From the NCBI RefSeq assembly GCF_028736175.1, contig NZ_CP117880.1, positions 1,302,001 to 1,366,000 on the forward strand: a stretch of 64,000 bases of DNA, in the 5' to 3' direction. The notes below the pieces were generated by a model, which worked only from the letters and a program-made list of their open reading frames with translations, ran no database searches and was not told the DNA's origin. Origin of the DNA: Sphingobacterium oryzagri. GTDB lineage: Bacteria; Bacteroidota; Bacteroidia; Sphingobacteriales; Sphingobacteriaceae. Positions 48,561 to 58,445 of this stretch are shown one piece after another. Numbering within the stretch: the first letter of the stretch is position 1; every line of letters begins with the position of its first letter. Position numbers and translations under genes: made by a program.

Positions 48561-49508
48561 CTATTTGGTGTCTTTCTTTCCGAATATACTCAAGCGAATA
48601 TATTTGCCCGGATGTTCTTTGACATCCTTGATTAAACCATCAAATTCGGATGATGCACTATTGAGGTTGTTGTATAGCTGCTCGTCGTTCAACAGCAAAC
48701 CAATCGAGCCTTCGCCATTATTTATCTTGGTGGTGATCGCCTGAATATCTGACATCGCTTTATTTGCATTGTCGATGGTTGCTTTAATCTCGGTTTTTGA
48801 TAGATCGCTGGATAAATTATCCAGGTTGGCTAAAATGTTATTGATCTTAGCATTGTTATTTTTGAAGTTATTGGTGATCGACTCCAAATTCTGCATGATT
48901 TTCGCCAAACGTATTTTTTCAGACCCCATCAGTCCTTCCACATCGCTCGTTATCCGCTCCATATTGTTAAGCGATACGGAAATACTGTGCAGGCTACTCT
49001 TGAAATCGCGCTGAAACTCATCATCCAGTGCTGTATTAACTGCGGAAATAACAGAGTCGAGTTTAACAACCAGATTTTCTACTTTTTTTTGCAAAGGTTC
49101 TACCTTCTCCAACAGATTGGCTTGCACGTCAGACAATAACGGATCACCGTCTTTGGCCATCGTGGTGCTATTTCCGAGCTCAAAAACAATTGCTTTACTG
49201 CCTAGCAAATCGGCGCTGACGATCCGAGCAACAGAGTTTGAAGGTATTTGGTATTGATTTTTGATCTTAAAATGTGTCCTGATCTTTCCATTACCCAAAA
49301 GTTCCATCTCGGAAACACGTCCTATCTGGTAACCATTTACGACTACCGGTTTGGAAGCCGTGAGTCCGTCGACATTATCATAGTCGGTGTAAAATTCATT
49401 TTCAGTACTGAAAACATCATTTCCCTTTAAAAAATTGTAACCTATAAATAAGAGCGCGAGCGCAGCAACCGTGATGATCCCTACTTTTGTTTCGTTAGAT
49501 ATTTTCAA
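48561..49508 (-). CDS. MlaD/MCE family protein
   Basis: A 315-residue protein with one N-terminal membrane anchor (about 8-27), an MCE domain (about 38-115, with V-V-V-N-G-Y-Q-I-G-R-V), and a long coiled-coil-like helical tail. MCE proteins carry lipid between inner and outer membranes. No permease or ATPase partner is adjacent. It is in line with the amidase and divergent from lptD, which groups outer-membrane functions. Confidence 0.9.
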   Translation of the reverse strand: MKISNETKVGIITVAALALLFIGYNFLKGNDVFSTENEFYTDYDNVDGLTASKPVVVNGYQIGRVSEMELLGNGKIRTHFKIKNQYQIPSNSVARIVSADLLGSKAIVFELGNSTTMAKDGDPLLSDVQANLLEKVEPLQKKVENLVVKLDSVISAVNTALDDEFQRDFKSSLHSISVSLNNMERITSDVEGLMGSEKIRLAKIMQNLESITNNFKNNNAKINNILANLDNLSSDLSKTEIKATIDNANKAMSDIQAITTKINNGEGSIGLLLNDEQLYNNLNSASSEFDGLIKDVKEHPGKYIRLSIFGKKDTK

Positions 49509-49565
49509 AATATGATCTGAATTTTTATTTAATACGAAGTAACAACAAACTAAAGTACTAAATGT

Positions 49566-50429
49566 TTACCGTTCAACAGACGTTTTGTACGTTTTTATTG
49601 CATTAAATAAATTTGTTACAATTTCCGTTTGACCGTTGGCAGATAACATATATTCTTCTTCATCCGGACTGCTAATAAAGCCAATTTCCGTCAGGACAGA
49701 AGGCATGCCAGCGGTAGCAAGTACGGCAAGCGACAGTTCCTGTACACCTCTGTTGACGCGTGAATTTCGGACAAACTCATCTTGCATGTTGGAAGCAAGG
49801 CGGATACTTTCGCGGCGATATTGGTTTTTCATCAACTGAAAAACGATCATACTTGAGGGATCTTTAGGGTCAAATCCGCCGTAGTTTTCTTTGTAATTAT
49901 CCTCCAGCAAGATCGACGCATTTTCTCGTATCGCGACATCTTGACTTCCCAGTCGGTTAAAACCGCATACAAATGTTTCTGTTCCACGTACGGAAGGGTT
50001 GCGAACGACTGTATTGACATAGCGGCCACGGCTGTTTTTTACGCGTCTATCAGCATCGGCAGAGTTGCAGTGTATGGAGATAAAAAGGTCTGCTTTGTTC
50101 TTATTCGCGACCGCAGGACGTTCGTAAAGGGGGATAAATACATCCGTTTTTCGCGTAAATAATACCTTTACGCCAGGCATTTCATCTTCAATCTTCTTTC
50201 CCAGTTTGAGCGCAACGCTCAAGGCGATATCTTTTTCATTCGATTGTCTTCCACGGGCGCCCGCGTCATGACCGCCGTGTCCGGCATCGATCACGATTGT
50301 GCGTACATTTTGTGCCGCTGCTTTTGGTTCTTGATCTGCCGGTGGCGGCGTGGACGATGTGGTAAGGGTTAACGTAAAAATCGTTGCAACAAATAAACTC
50401 AATTTTTTTACATTTAAATTTTTCGTCAT
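49566..50429 (-). CDS. N-acetylmuramoyl-L-alanine amidase
   Basis: A 287-residue zinc amidase of the Amidase_3 fold with a signal sequence. Zinc ligands are His51 (D-A-G-H-G-G), Glu65 (N-E-K-D) and His120 (S-I-H-C-N-S). The catalytic Glu is in L-T-E-I-G-F. It cuts the stem peptide from peptidoglycan, usually at division. The insert after the third ligand is the regulatory part of AmiC-like enzymes. Confidence 0.93.
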   Translation of the reverse strand: MTKNLNVKKLSLFVATIFTLTLTTSSTPPPADQEPKAAAQNVRTIVIDAGHGGHDAGARGRQSNEKDIALSVALKLGKKIEDEMPGVKVLFTRKTDVFIPLYERPAVANKNKADLFISIHCNSADADRRVKNSRGRYVNTVVRNPSVRGTETFVCGFNRLGSQDVAIRENASILLEDNYKENYGGFDPKDPSSMIVFQLMKNQYRRESIRLASNMQDEFVRNSRVNRGVQELSLAVLATAGMPSVLTEIGFISSPDEEEYMLSANGQTEIVTNLFNAIKTYKTSVER

Positions 50430-50468
50430 GTGTATAATATCCTTGTATATCTTCGTTTAATTAATGTG

Positions 50469-50476
50469 CAAAAATA
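50469..50476 (-). promoter_or_regulatory. -7 promoter element for the amidase
   Basis: TATTTTTG on the minus strand, about 40 bases before the amidase start. A second TATTTTTG on the plus strand at 50538-50545 serves lptD. Confidence 0.45.
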
Positions 50477-50592
50477 GCGTAAAATTTATTTTCCTCATTT
50501 CGTGATCGTATGCCACGCTTTCTAAATCTTTTTTGACTATTTTTGCCGAAATAAAGTTTAAATTCAAACAAAAATAACATTCGTAATTAACA

Positions 50593-53244
50593 TTGAAGGC
50601 GTTAACTTGTTTTTTCTGCACCATTTTATTCTTGTTTGCGATCATCTCGGTTTCCCATGCCCAGGTGACACAGCCTTCCAGGACTAACCCTTCTAACGTT
50701 CAAGATACAACATTAATTGCCCCAGATACCGTAAAAAACGATCTTAAAGCGCGCGCAGGACAGGATACGGTCGTGATGCAAGGTGAAGATGGACTGGAAA
50801 CCGTCGTCACCATTTTAGCCAACGATTCATCCTGGAACCAGGTAAATAAAAACATTCTCCACTTATATAACGGCGCAAAAGTAAAATACCAGGAATTTGA
50901 GCTTTCCGCAGATTATATTCGCCTGGATCGTAATACCAATCAGCTTTTTGCCAGCGGTGTGACCGATCATAATGGCAAGTACGTCGGACGGCCGGTGGTT
51001 ATTTTTCCCGGCGACACGCCCAAATCCGTCGATTCGCTTGTCTACGACTATAAATCCAAGGAGGGAAATACGTACGGAATTATGACGGAGCAGGATGGCG
51101 CATACATTCAGGCTAAGGTTGTTCGGAAAAATATTTATGACGAGCTTTCGCTTCGCACGGGAATGTACAGTACCTGTAATTTGCCTTACCCGCATACCCA
51201 CTTTGGTATTCAATTTTCAAAAGGTTTATTGGCCGGAAATCATATTATTGTCGGTCCGGCGTATCTCGTTGTCGAAAATATACCGATCAAATTTGCAGCG
51301 ATACCGTTTGGTTTCTTTCCAAGACAAAATAAGCGCGCGTCGGGTTTTCTCTTTCCCTCATTTGGCGAAGATGTGACACGTGGATTGGCCGTTCGCGATT
51401 TTGGATGGTATCTTGCTTTTAATGATTACTGGGATTCGGAAATCCGCGGAAGTGTATATTCAAGAGGTGCATGGGAAGGTACGATCCGGACAAATTACCT
51501 CGTGAATTACAAGTATAGCGGCGGTTTCAACATTCGCTACGCTTCTACGCCTTCAGGAATCGAAGGTACACCAACCTACCGAACAAACCGAGATTTTAAC
51601 GTCACCTGGAATCACACCCAGCGTCAAGAAGCTAATCCCGGAACCTCGTTTACGGCATCGGTCAACGTAGCTACCGGAACGTATTTTCAGAATACGGGTT
51701 TTAACATGATGAATAGCGTAGAAGATGTTACGCGTAACAACATGTCATCCTCGATTTCTTACGGAAAGGTATTTGCTGATGGTAAGGTCAACTTTACGTC
51801 CAGTTTGAGCCATCGCCAAACCATGAACACCGGCGACGTGAGCTTGGAGTTACCAACCTTCAGTTTAAACGTGTCTACGTTCAATCCTTTTGATTCCAAA
51901 AACCGCGTAGGCGAACAGAAATGGTATCAGCGGATCACGGTAGGGTATAGCTTACAAGGTCGAAATTCCATATCGACAAGAGACTCCCTGCTTTTCAAAA
52001 AGGAGGCACTTCGTAACTTCACCAACGGTTTTCAACACAATATCCCAATCGCGTTAAATTTGAATGTTTTTAAATATTTCCAGTTTAATACGTCGGTAAA
52101 TTATACAGAGCGCTGGTATTTACAAACAATTAGAAAAAACCTAGTCAACCAGGTCAATGGATTTAGGGAAGTTCGCGATACGGTTCAAGGTTTTCGCCGC
52201 GCTTACGATTATTCGGTGTCTTCAGGTTTATCCACCAAAGTTTACGGGATGTATCCCAAGATGGGCAAGATCGAAGCCATACGACATGTCATAACACCTT
52301 CCGTCAATGTCAATTATCGACCAGATTTTTCCGACCCACGTTATGGATTTTACCGTGATTTCGTGAACGAGAACGGCTTGCAGGAGCGTTATTCCATTTT
52401 CGAAAATGGTATATATGGAACGCCTGGCGCGGGAAGATCCATGGGCATTGGTTTCTCGGTAGATAATAACGTCGAAGCAAAAATTCGTACTGAAAACGAT
52501 ACCACCGGTAAGGGCTTCAGAAAAGTGAAGATTCTGCAGGGTTTGACATTCAGTGGTAACTATAACTTTATGGCCGACTCCCTGAAACTCTCCACCATCA
52601 GTTTCTCCGGGCGGACTTCGTTATTCAAGGAAAAAATCAATTTGAATTTCAACGGTACGCTTGATCCGTATGTGCTGAATGATGATGGTATACGTGTTGA
52701 TCGTTTTGCGTTGCAGGAGGGCAGTTTGGCTCGCCTCACAAACTTCGGTTTATCGTTTGACTATAGCTTAAATCCGAATGCAAACAAAAGCCGCAACAAC
52801 AACATTGACTCGCTGCGTAACCAAATGCCTAATCTGACGACAGAACAGGCAAACGCGTTGGCGCGCATCAGTACCGATCCGAATGCTTTTGTTGATTTTA
52901 ATATTCCCTGGAATTTAAATGGCTCCTTCAGTATGAACTATGCGCGGACGTTTAACCAGACTTTGCGGCAGATGGAGAATATTGTTACGGCAACGATCAA
53001 TTTAAACGGTGATTTCAATGTAACGCCCAACTGGAAAGTACAGTTCAACACAGGCTATGATATCAGGCAGCAGGCGCTCTCCTTAACGCGCTTTAATATT
53101 TATCGCGATTTGCATTGTTGGGATATGTCTTTTGGTTGGACACCATTCGGACAATTCCGAAGTTACAATATTACCATACGCGCTAAGGCATCTGTTTTAC
53201 AAGACTTAAAACTAACTAAGCGCGAAAGCCATTATATCTATTAA
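50593..53244 (+). CDS. lptD: LPS assembly protein LptD, Bacteroidota type
   Basis: An 883-residue outer-membrane protein that inserts lipopolysaccharide. It starts at TTG; no ATG opens this frame before the signal peptide (residues about 1-24, ending S-H-A-Q). An OstA/LptD-like N-terminal domain (about 55-230, A-D-Y-I-R-L-D-R-N-T-N-Q-L-F-A-S-G-V) is followed by a large barrel with many alternating strands. Cysteines of the E. coli type are not conserved. It is divergent from the amidase and MCE genes. Confidence 0.88.
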   Translation: MKALTCFFCTILFLFAIISVSHAQVTQPSRTNPSNVQDTTLIAPDTVKNDLKARAGQDTVVMQGEDGLETVVTILANDSSWNQVNKNILHLYNGAKVKYQEFELSADYIRLDRNTNQLFASGVTDHNGKYVGRPVVIFPGDTPKSVDSLVYDYKSKEGNTYGIMTEQDGAYIQAKVVRKNIYDELSLRTGMYSTCNLPYPHTHFGIQFSKGLLAGNHIIVGPAYLVVENIPIKFAAIPFGFFPRQNKRASGFLFPSFGEDVTRGLAVRDFGWYLAFNDYWDSEIRGSVYSRGAWEGTIRTNYLVNYKYSGGFNIRYASTPSGIEGTPTYRTNRDFNVTWNHTQRQEANPGTSFTASVNVATGTYFQNTGFNMMNSVEDVTRNNMSSSISYGKVFADGKVNFTSSLSHRQTMNTGDVSLELPTFSLNVSTFNPFDSKNRVGEQKWYQRITVGYSLQGRNSISTRDSLLFKKEALRNFTNGFQHNIPIALNLNVFKYFQFNTSVNYTERWYLQTIRKNLVNQVNGFREVRDTVQGFRRAYDYSVSSGLSTKVYGMYPKMGKIEAIRHVITPSVNVNYRPDFSDPRYGFYRDFVNENGLQERYSIFENGIYGTPGAGRSMGIGFSVDNNVEAKIRTENDTTGKGFRKVKILQGLTFSGNYNFMADSLKLSTISFSGRTSLFKEKINLNFNGTLDPYVLNDDGIRVDRFALQEGSLARLTNFGLSFDYSLNPNANKSRNNNIDSLRNQMPNLTTEQANALARISTDPNAFVDFNIPWNLNGSFSMNYARTFNQTLRQMENIVTATINLNGDFNVTPNWKVQFNTGYDIRQQALSLTRFNIYRDLHCWDMSFGWTPFGQFRSYNITIRAKASVLQDLKLTKRESHYIY

Positions 53245-53277
53245 CCGCAATTACTTGCGCACTATCGTTAGCATTTT

Positions 53278-54540
53278 ATGAAGGCAGAAATCATAACCAT
53301 CGGAGATGAAATTCTCAATGGCCAAATTGTCGATACCAATTCGGCGTGGATGGCACAACAGTTGGCGCCACTGCACATTACCGTGGCGCAGATAACCTCT
53401 ATTGCTGACACGGAAACAGCAATTACCCAAGCGTTGCAACAAGCGGAAACACGAGCAGAAATCATCATCGTGACGGGCGGTCTCGGACCAACGAAAGACG
53501 ATGTAACGAAAACAACGGCTGCACGTTATTTCAAAACGACCTTGGTTCGCGATCCTGCGGTTTTAAAGCATGTTGAACAACTTTTTGCTCGTCGCGGATA
53601 CAGCGACATGCCAGAGGTGAATAAACAGCAAGCAGATGTGCTGGCCAGTGCAACGGTACTTTTCAATGATGTGGGCACGGCTCCGGGCATGGCGGTAGAA
53701 CGCAACGGAAAATATTTCGCGTTTTTGCCGGGCGTGCCTTTCGAGATGAAATACCTGATGGAAAATCGCGTATTGCCAGCGCTGAGCCAAAAGCAGAGCG
53801 ATGTATTTGTATACAATGCGCACCTGATCACTATCGGGCTGGGCGAGTCGCATTTGGCACGCGCAATTGCCGATATTGAAGAGGCGATGCCCCCATTTTT
53901 AAAATTGGCTTATCTACCTAAGCTGGGCATGGTGCGCTTACGGTTTACGGCCGTAGGAAAAGATCCGTCGGTGTTGCAGACGGAAGCCGAACGTTTCGCT
54001 GAATTGGTGGCCGAGCGTATAAAGCCTCACGTGGTTGCACATGCAGATATCACTTTTGAAGAGGTAATAATCAACGCCTTTTCCGAAGCAAACCTCCGTT
54101 TATCCACCGCAGAAAGTTGTACTGGTGGCGCTATTGCAGCGCAAATAACGGCTATCGCTGGTGCCAGCCGGATGTTTCAAGGTGCAACGGTCGCCTATTC
54201 TAATCAAGCAAAAATGGATGTGCTTCACGTGCATGCGCAAACATTGGAAAAATATGGTGCCGTGAGCGAAGAAACAGTTAAGGAAATGGCCGAGGGTGCG
54301 AAGCAGGTTTTTCACAGCGAGTACGCCATTGCGACAAGTGGCATCGCAGGACCTACAGGCGGTACAGCCGACAAGCCGGTCGGTATGGTCTGTATTGCGG
54401 TAGCAGGAAAACATGAAACAACGACGAAGACATATTATTTTAAGAACGATAGAACGATTAACATACAGCGCGCCAGCATGGCGGCACTTACTTTACTGTG
54501 GAATCTGTTCCAAAAAGAACAATTGATTTCAGAGAAATAA
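53278..54540 (+). CDS. cinA: CinA family protein (nicotinamide-nucleotide amidase)
   Basis: A 420-residue two-domain protein. The N-terminal COG1058 domain (about 1-170) shows the molybdopterin-binding-like G-D-E-I-L-N-G-Q and T-G-G-L-G-P-T-K-D-D. The C-terminal domain (about 255-415) is the NMN deamidase with T-A-E-S-C-T-G-G and T-S-G-I-A-G-P-T-G-G. It recycles pyridine nucleotides by removing the amide of NMN. Confidence 0.93.
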   Translation: MKAEIITIGDEILNGQIVDTNSAWMAQQLAPLHITVAQITSIADTETAITQALQQAETRAEIIIVTGGLGPTKDDVTKTTAARYFKTTLVRDPAVLKHVEQLFARRGYSDMPEVNKQQADVLASATVLFNDVGTAPGMAVERNGKYFAFLPGVPFEMKYLMENRVLPALSQKQSDVFVYNAHLITIGLGESHLARAIADIEEAMPPFLKLAYLPKLGMVRLRFTAVGKDPSVLQTEAERFAELVAERIKPHVVAHADITFEEVIINAFSEANLRLSTAESCTGGAIAAQITAIAGASRMFQGATVAYSNQAKMDVLHVHAQTLEKYGAVSEETVKEMAEGAKQVFHSEYAIATSGIAGPTGGTADKPVGMVCIAVAGKHETTTKTYYFKNDRTINIQRASMAALTLLWNLFQKEQLISEK

Positions 54541-54639
54541 TATTTTAAAAATAATGTGATTTAAAATATTATATTCTGTTATCAGGAATTAAGTAGATTA
54601 AATGTTAATTTAGTAAATCATTGAACGAACTTATATCTT

Positions 54640-56043
54640 ATGGCTATATATAAATTGTTGCTTCCGAAGATGGGAGAGAGCGTTTCTGAGGCAACTATTA
54701 CGAAATGGGTTAAATCGGTAGGTGATACTATCGAAGAAGATGAAGCAGTTGTTGAAATAGCAACAGACAAGGTGGATTCGGACGTGCCATCGCCGGTAGT
54801 TGGGGTGTTGTCTGAAATACTTTTTCACGAAAATCAAGTTGTACAAGTGGGCGATGTGCTGGCGCTTATCGAAGTTGAAGGCGGCGCAGAAGTTTCCGAT
54901 TCGACCAATGACGATACGCTTGTTAATCATACCGCGCGCACAGAGCAGCAGGAAGAAACAAATAAGGAAGAAGAGCAGATTAATAAAGACGAAGTCGTTA
55001 TTGATCAAGCGGCTATTCCGGGTACGGAACTGCTGAATGAGGAGCGCCCCGACCGGACGAAATTAAGCTCTGGTTCTCGATTTTATTCACCTTTGGTGAA
55101 AAATATTGCACAAGAAGAGGGGTTAACACAGGCCGAGTTGGATGCCGTTGCCGGAACGGGCGCTGATGGCCGCGTAACCAAGCAAGATATACTTGATCAT
55201 TTGCAGCAACGCGTGACTGGAAGTGCGATAGCAGAAAAACCTGAAGCTTCGGTCGATGCAAGTACTTCTACGAGCAACACACCGCAAGCCGAAAAAGTAA
55301 ATAATGCAAGTTCATCGGCGAAAATCACGACAGCAGGCGACGAACTTATCGAGATGGATCGGATGCGCAAATTAATTGCCGACCATATGGTGCATAGCGT
55401 GAAGACCTCTCCGCATGTCGCATCTTTTGTAGAGGCTGATGTAACTCACCTGGTTAACTGGAGAAACAAAATAAAAGATAGCTATAAAGCGCGGGAAGGT
55501 GAAAATATCACGTTTACGCCGATTTTTATCGAAGCGATCAGCAAGGCTATCAAAGATTTTCCGATGATTAATGTATCGGTTGATGGGCATCATATCATTA
55601 AGCGTAAACATATTAATATTGGTATGGCTGCGGCCCTTCCTTCCGGAAATTTGATTGTGCCCGTCATTAAAAATGCAGATCAACTAAGTTTAGTCGGCTT
55701 AAGTAAAGCGGTGAATGACCTGGCCGGTCGCTCGCGGACGAATAAACTAAAGCCTGACGATACGCAGGGTGGCACATTTACATTTTCTAATATTGGTGCT
55801 TTCGGCAACATCATGGGGTTTCCCATCATCAACCAACCACAAGCAGCTATTTTAGCGGTAGGAACGATTAAGAAACGGCCTGCTGTGTTAGAAACAGCCG
55901 ACGGCGATGTCATCGCGATACGCCATATGATGTATCTTTCGATGTCTTACGACCATCGTGTGATTGATGGGGCATTAGGAGGTACGTTCTTGAAGCGCGT
56001 AGCCGATTATTTGGAAAATTGGGATGTAAATCGCGAGATTTAG
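54640..56043 (+). CDS. 2-oxo acid dehydrogenase E2 (dihydrolipoamide acyltransferase)
   Basis: A 467-residue E2 with three domains: a lipoyl domain (1-80, lipoylated Lys44 in T-D-K-V-D-S), a peripheral-subunit-binding domain (about 145-185, S-P-L-V-K-N-I-A), and the catalytic domain (from about 235, with Y-D-H-R-V-I-D-G). The linker is acidic and then Ser/Thr/Ala rich. No E1 or E3 gene is adjacent. The lipoyl and active-site words fit a branched-chain or 2-oxoglutarate type better than pyruvate, but this is not decisive. Confidence 0.9.
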   Translation: MAIYKLLLPKMGESVSEATITKWVKSVGDTIEEDEAVVEIATDKVDSDVPSPVVGVLSEILFHENQVVQVGDVLALIEVEGGAEVSDSTNDDTLVNHTARTEQQEETNKEEEQINKDEVVIDQAAIPGTELLNEERPDRTKLSSGSRFYSPLVKNIAQEEGLTQAELDAVAGTGADGRVTKQDILDHLQQRVTGSAIAEKPEASVDASTSTSNTPQAEKVNNASSSAKITTAGDELIEMDRMRKLIADHMVHSVKTSPHVASFVEADVTHLVNWRNKIKDSYKAREGENITFTPIFIEAISKAIKDFPMINVSVDGHHIIKRKHINIGMAAALPSGNLIVPVIKNADQLSLVGLSKAVNDLAGRSRTNKLKPDDTQGGTFTFSNIGAFGNIMGFPIINQPQAAILAVGTIKKRPAVLETADGDVIAIRHMMYLSMSYDHRVIDGALGGTFLKRVADYLENWDVNREI

Positions 56044-56060
56044 TAATCTTATTACATATA

Positions 56061-56107
56061 ATAACAAAAGAAGCAGGGTGTCGAAACATCCTGCTTCTTT
56101 TGTTATG
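56061..56107. terminator. bidirectional terminator between E2 and MATE genes
   Basis: A stem of about 21 pairs (ATAACAAAAGAAGCAGG with CCTGCTTCTTTTGTTAT, extended by GTGT/ACAT) around CGAA. Confidence 0.87.
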
Positions 56108-56116
56108 TATCCTAAC

Positions 56117-57511
56117 TTAACGATCCAGCTCGATCGTTGCCACGGTATTGGCCACGGTCACACTCCGTTTTTTCATCATAAAGCGGTAACGGAGAAAAAG
56201 CAAAATAGACGATGTCAATAAGCCTAACGTAAGACCATACCATACACCTTTGATACCGAGGTTAAGGTGTAAACCAAATAAGTAAGCCGTTGGAATGCCA
56301 ATAATCCAATAAGCAATAAAAGTAATCAAAGTCGGAATGTTGACATCCCCAATACCTCGCAAAATTCCCAGACCGACGACTTGCGTACCGTCAAAAAGTT
56401 GAAATAAGCCGGCAATAATGAGGAGCTGCGCCGAAATGCGGATAACCGATTGGTCGTCACTGATCATCATGGGCAGATACTGGTTAAACAAGGCAAAGAT
56501 TAATGCACATATCACCATAAAGATCAAAACCAAATGATAGGAAACGCTGGCAAATTTTTGTACGCGCAGCATATTCATTTTGCCATAATTATGACCGGTC
56601 TTGATGGTTGCAGCAGACGCAATACCGCTCGCCATCATGTAAGTCATCGCTGCCAGCGTAATCGCGACTTGATGGCTGGCCTGTTCGACGGCACCGATTT
56701 TTCCGGCAATGACTGAAGCTGCTGCAAAGGCGCCCACTTCAAAAACATACTGCATCGCTACGGGAGCACCGATTTTAAAAATACGTTTTACTTTATCCAG
56801 TTGAACGTGTTTAAGTTGAAAGTGTATCGTGTAAACCTTAAATAATCGCGAACGCAAAACATAGGCAGACATGGCTAGCATCATTAAAATCCGATCGATT
56901 AATGTGGCGTAACCTACACCGACGATTCCCATAGGTTCTAAACCAAACATTCCTTTTACAAAAACAATGGCCAAGATGATATTGAGCACATTTCCCCAAA
57001 TCGTGATATTCATTGCTTGCTTGGTGAAGCCCAGTCCTTCTGCAAACTGCTTAAAGGTATTGAATATCATGAGTGGCAAAATCGAAAGCATCAGGATCAA
57101 TAGATAAGGCTTTGCCGTCTCCACGACGCGTGGATCCTGATCCAGGTGCTGTATTGCATACATCGAACCAAAGTTTACCAAACAAAACAATGCGATGGCA
57201 GTCACGATGTTTAACCACAAACTATTGGAAAGCAATTTTGCACAACCTGCTCTATCTGCTTTGCCATTAGCTTGTGCAATAAGTGGCGTCAGGCCGTAAG
57301 AAACGCCTAATCCGATAACCATAACCACGATAAACACCGAGTGCACGAGGGATACGGCGGCTAAAGGTATGGTGCCGGCAAATTTACCGACTACAACGGT
57401 ATCTGCAGTGTGAACAAGGGTTTGCCCCAGCTGTGAAATCACGATAGGACCAGCCAAGGCAAATGCGCTCCAGTAGAAGTGCTTATTTTGTTTATAGAAA
57501 TTTTTTAACAT
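56117..57511 (-). CDS. MATE family efflux transporter
   Basis: A 464-residue inner-membrane transporter with about 12 helices and two-fold repeat. It opens with the typical A-L-A-G-P-I-V-I-S-Q-L-G-Q and has V-D-T-V-V-V-G-K-like words (A-D-T-V-V-V-G-K). It expels cationic drugs or toxins against Na+ or H+. It is divergent from tatA. Confidence 0.93.
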   Translation of the reverse strand: MLKNFYKQNKHFYWSAFALAGPIVISQLGQTLVHTADTVVVGKFAGTIPLAAVSLVHSVFIVVMVIGLGVSYGLTPLIAQANGKADRAGCAKLLSNSLWLNIVTAIALFCLVNFGSMYAIQHLDQDPRVVETAKPYLLILMLSILPLMIFNTFKQFAEGLGFTKQAMNITIWGNVLNIILAIVFVKGMFGLEPMGIVGVGYATLIDRILMMLAMSAYVLRSRLFKVYTIHFQLKHVQLDKVKRIFKIGAPVAMQYVFEVGAFAAASVIAGKIGAVEQASHQVAITLAAMTYMMASGIASAATIKTGHNYGKMNMLRVQKFASVSYHLVLIFMVICALIFALFNQYLPMMISDDQSVIRISAQLLIIAGLFQLFDGTQVVGLGILRGIGDVNIPTLITFIAYWIIGIPTAYLFGLHLNLGIKGVWYGLTLGLLTSSILLFLRYRFMMKKRSVTVANTVATIELDR

Positions 57512-57639
57512 AGCGTTTGCACAAAGATAGACAATTCAACAGCTTGATATCGTCATGCCATTGCATAGTTATTGTATTTTTCAACAGGAGGCTTATTAAA
57601 CAACTTTTTGAAATGTTACTAAATAATTACATCAAAAAT

Positions 57640-57671
57640 TTTGACTAAAGCTAAATTTAGGCTTACCTTAG
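57640..57671 (+). promoter_or_regulatory. promoter of tatA
   Basis: TTTG at 57640-57643 and TACCTTAG at 57664-57671 are 20 bases apart; the -7 has one mismatch to TAnnTTTG. It lies 31 bases before the start. Confidence 0.55.
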
Positions 57672-57702
57672 TATACGAGTTAATGATTAAATAAACAGAA
57701 AA

Positions 57703-58224
57703 ATGACTTTAGGATTCTTGAATATTGGAACGCAGGAGATGATACTTATCGTCATCGCCATTTTGTTGTTGTTTGGCGGTAAAAAATTACCTGAGTTAGC
57801 GCGGGGGTTAGGACGTGGGATTCGGGAGTTTAAAGATGCTTCAGAAGGTATAAAGCGGGAAATATCTGACCAGATCAATAACTTTGATAAGGATCTCGAT
57901 GTTACCGTGGAAGATGCGCCAAGAAGTGCTGTTGATCAAACGGTGAAATCTCCGGCAGAAGCAAGTGGCGCGGAACAAAGTACCGTAACAGCGGATAACC
58001 AGGTCGCACAGGCGAAGCCCGCTGAAGAAAAGAAGCCGCTTCCTAAATTTTCAGCACCTGAAAATACCTTTCAACATAATCCGGGGCAGCAGCCTAGTGC
58101 CGATGAGGAGCACTATTCTTACGGTTATAACGACCATTTTGCCAAAGATGCTGATGCGGAGGTAGACGGTGCTACGCCAACAGACAAAAAACTGGAAGCT
58201 GGCGAACAAACGAAAAACGCTTAA
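57703..58224 (+). CDS. tatA: twin-arginine translocase subunit TatA with a long tail
   Basis: A 173-residue TatA/TatE-type protein. The membrane helix is at about 12-27 (M-I-L-I-V-I-A-I-L-L-L-F), followed by G-G-K-K-L-P-E-L-A-R-G-L-G-R-G-I-R-E-F-K, the amphipathic helix. After residue 60 comes a tail of over 100 residues, acidic and rich in Ala, Pro and Gln; normal TatA proteins have 70-90 residues. tatC is not adjacent. It would assemble pores for export of folded proteins. Confidence 0.9.
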   Translation: MTLGFLNIGTQEMILIVIAILLLFGGKKLPELARGLGRGIREFKDASEGIKREISDQINNFDKDLDVTVEDAPRSAVDQTVKSPAEASGAEQSTVTADNQVAQAKPAEEKKPLPKFSAPENTFQHNPGQQPSADEEHYSYGYNDHFAKDADAEVDGATPTDKKLEAGEQTKNA

Positions 58225-58320
58225 CGACTATTTTTTAATAACTGCAAGGATTGCCACATCGTAGAGGAAACGTGTCGACCATTTTGTAGGTTCATATTAA
58301 AGGAGAGATAATGTATTTGG

Positions 58321-58352
58321 AGCAACCTACGATTCATACGTAGGTTGCTTCA
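58321..58352 (+). terminator. probable terminator of tatA
   Basis: AGCAACCTACG pairs with CGTAGGTTGCT around seven bases. The T-tract is short. Confidence 0.65.
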
Positions 58353-58445
58353 TTGCTAAAGTCCATTTTAATAACCTTCCTAGTAGCGCCTCATGTATTC
58401 ATTTTCCGCTGTTTGCAAGCCTGCTTTTATATCTATATTATTTCT

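Noticed and set aside
58353..58445. Hydrophobic N-terminal extension of Tex
   Set aside because: Tex is cytoplasmic and its family similarity begins at M-T-Y-E-S; the extension is probably untranslated leader.
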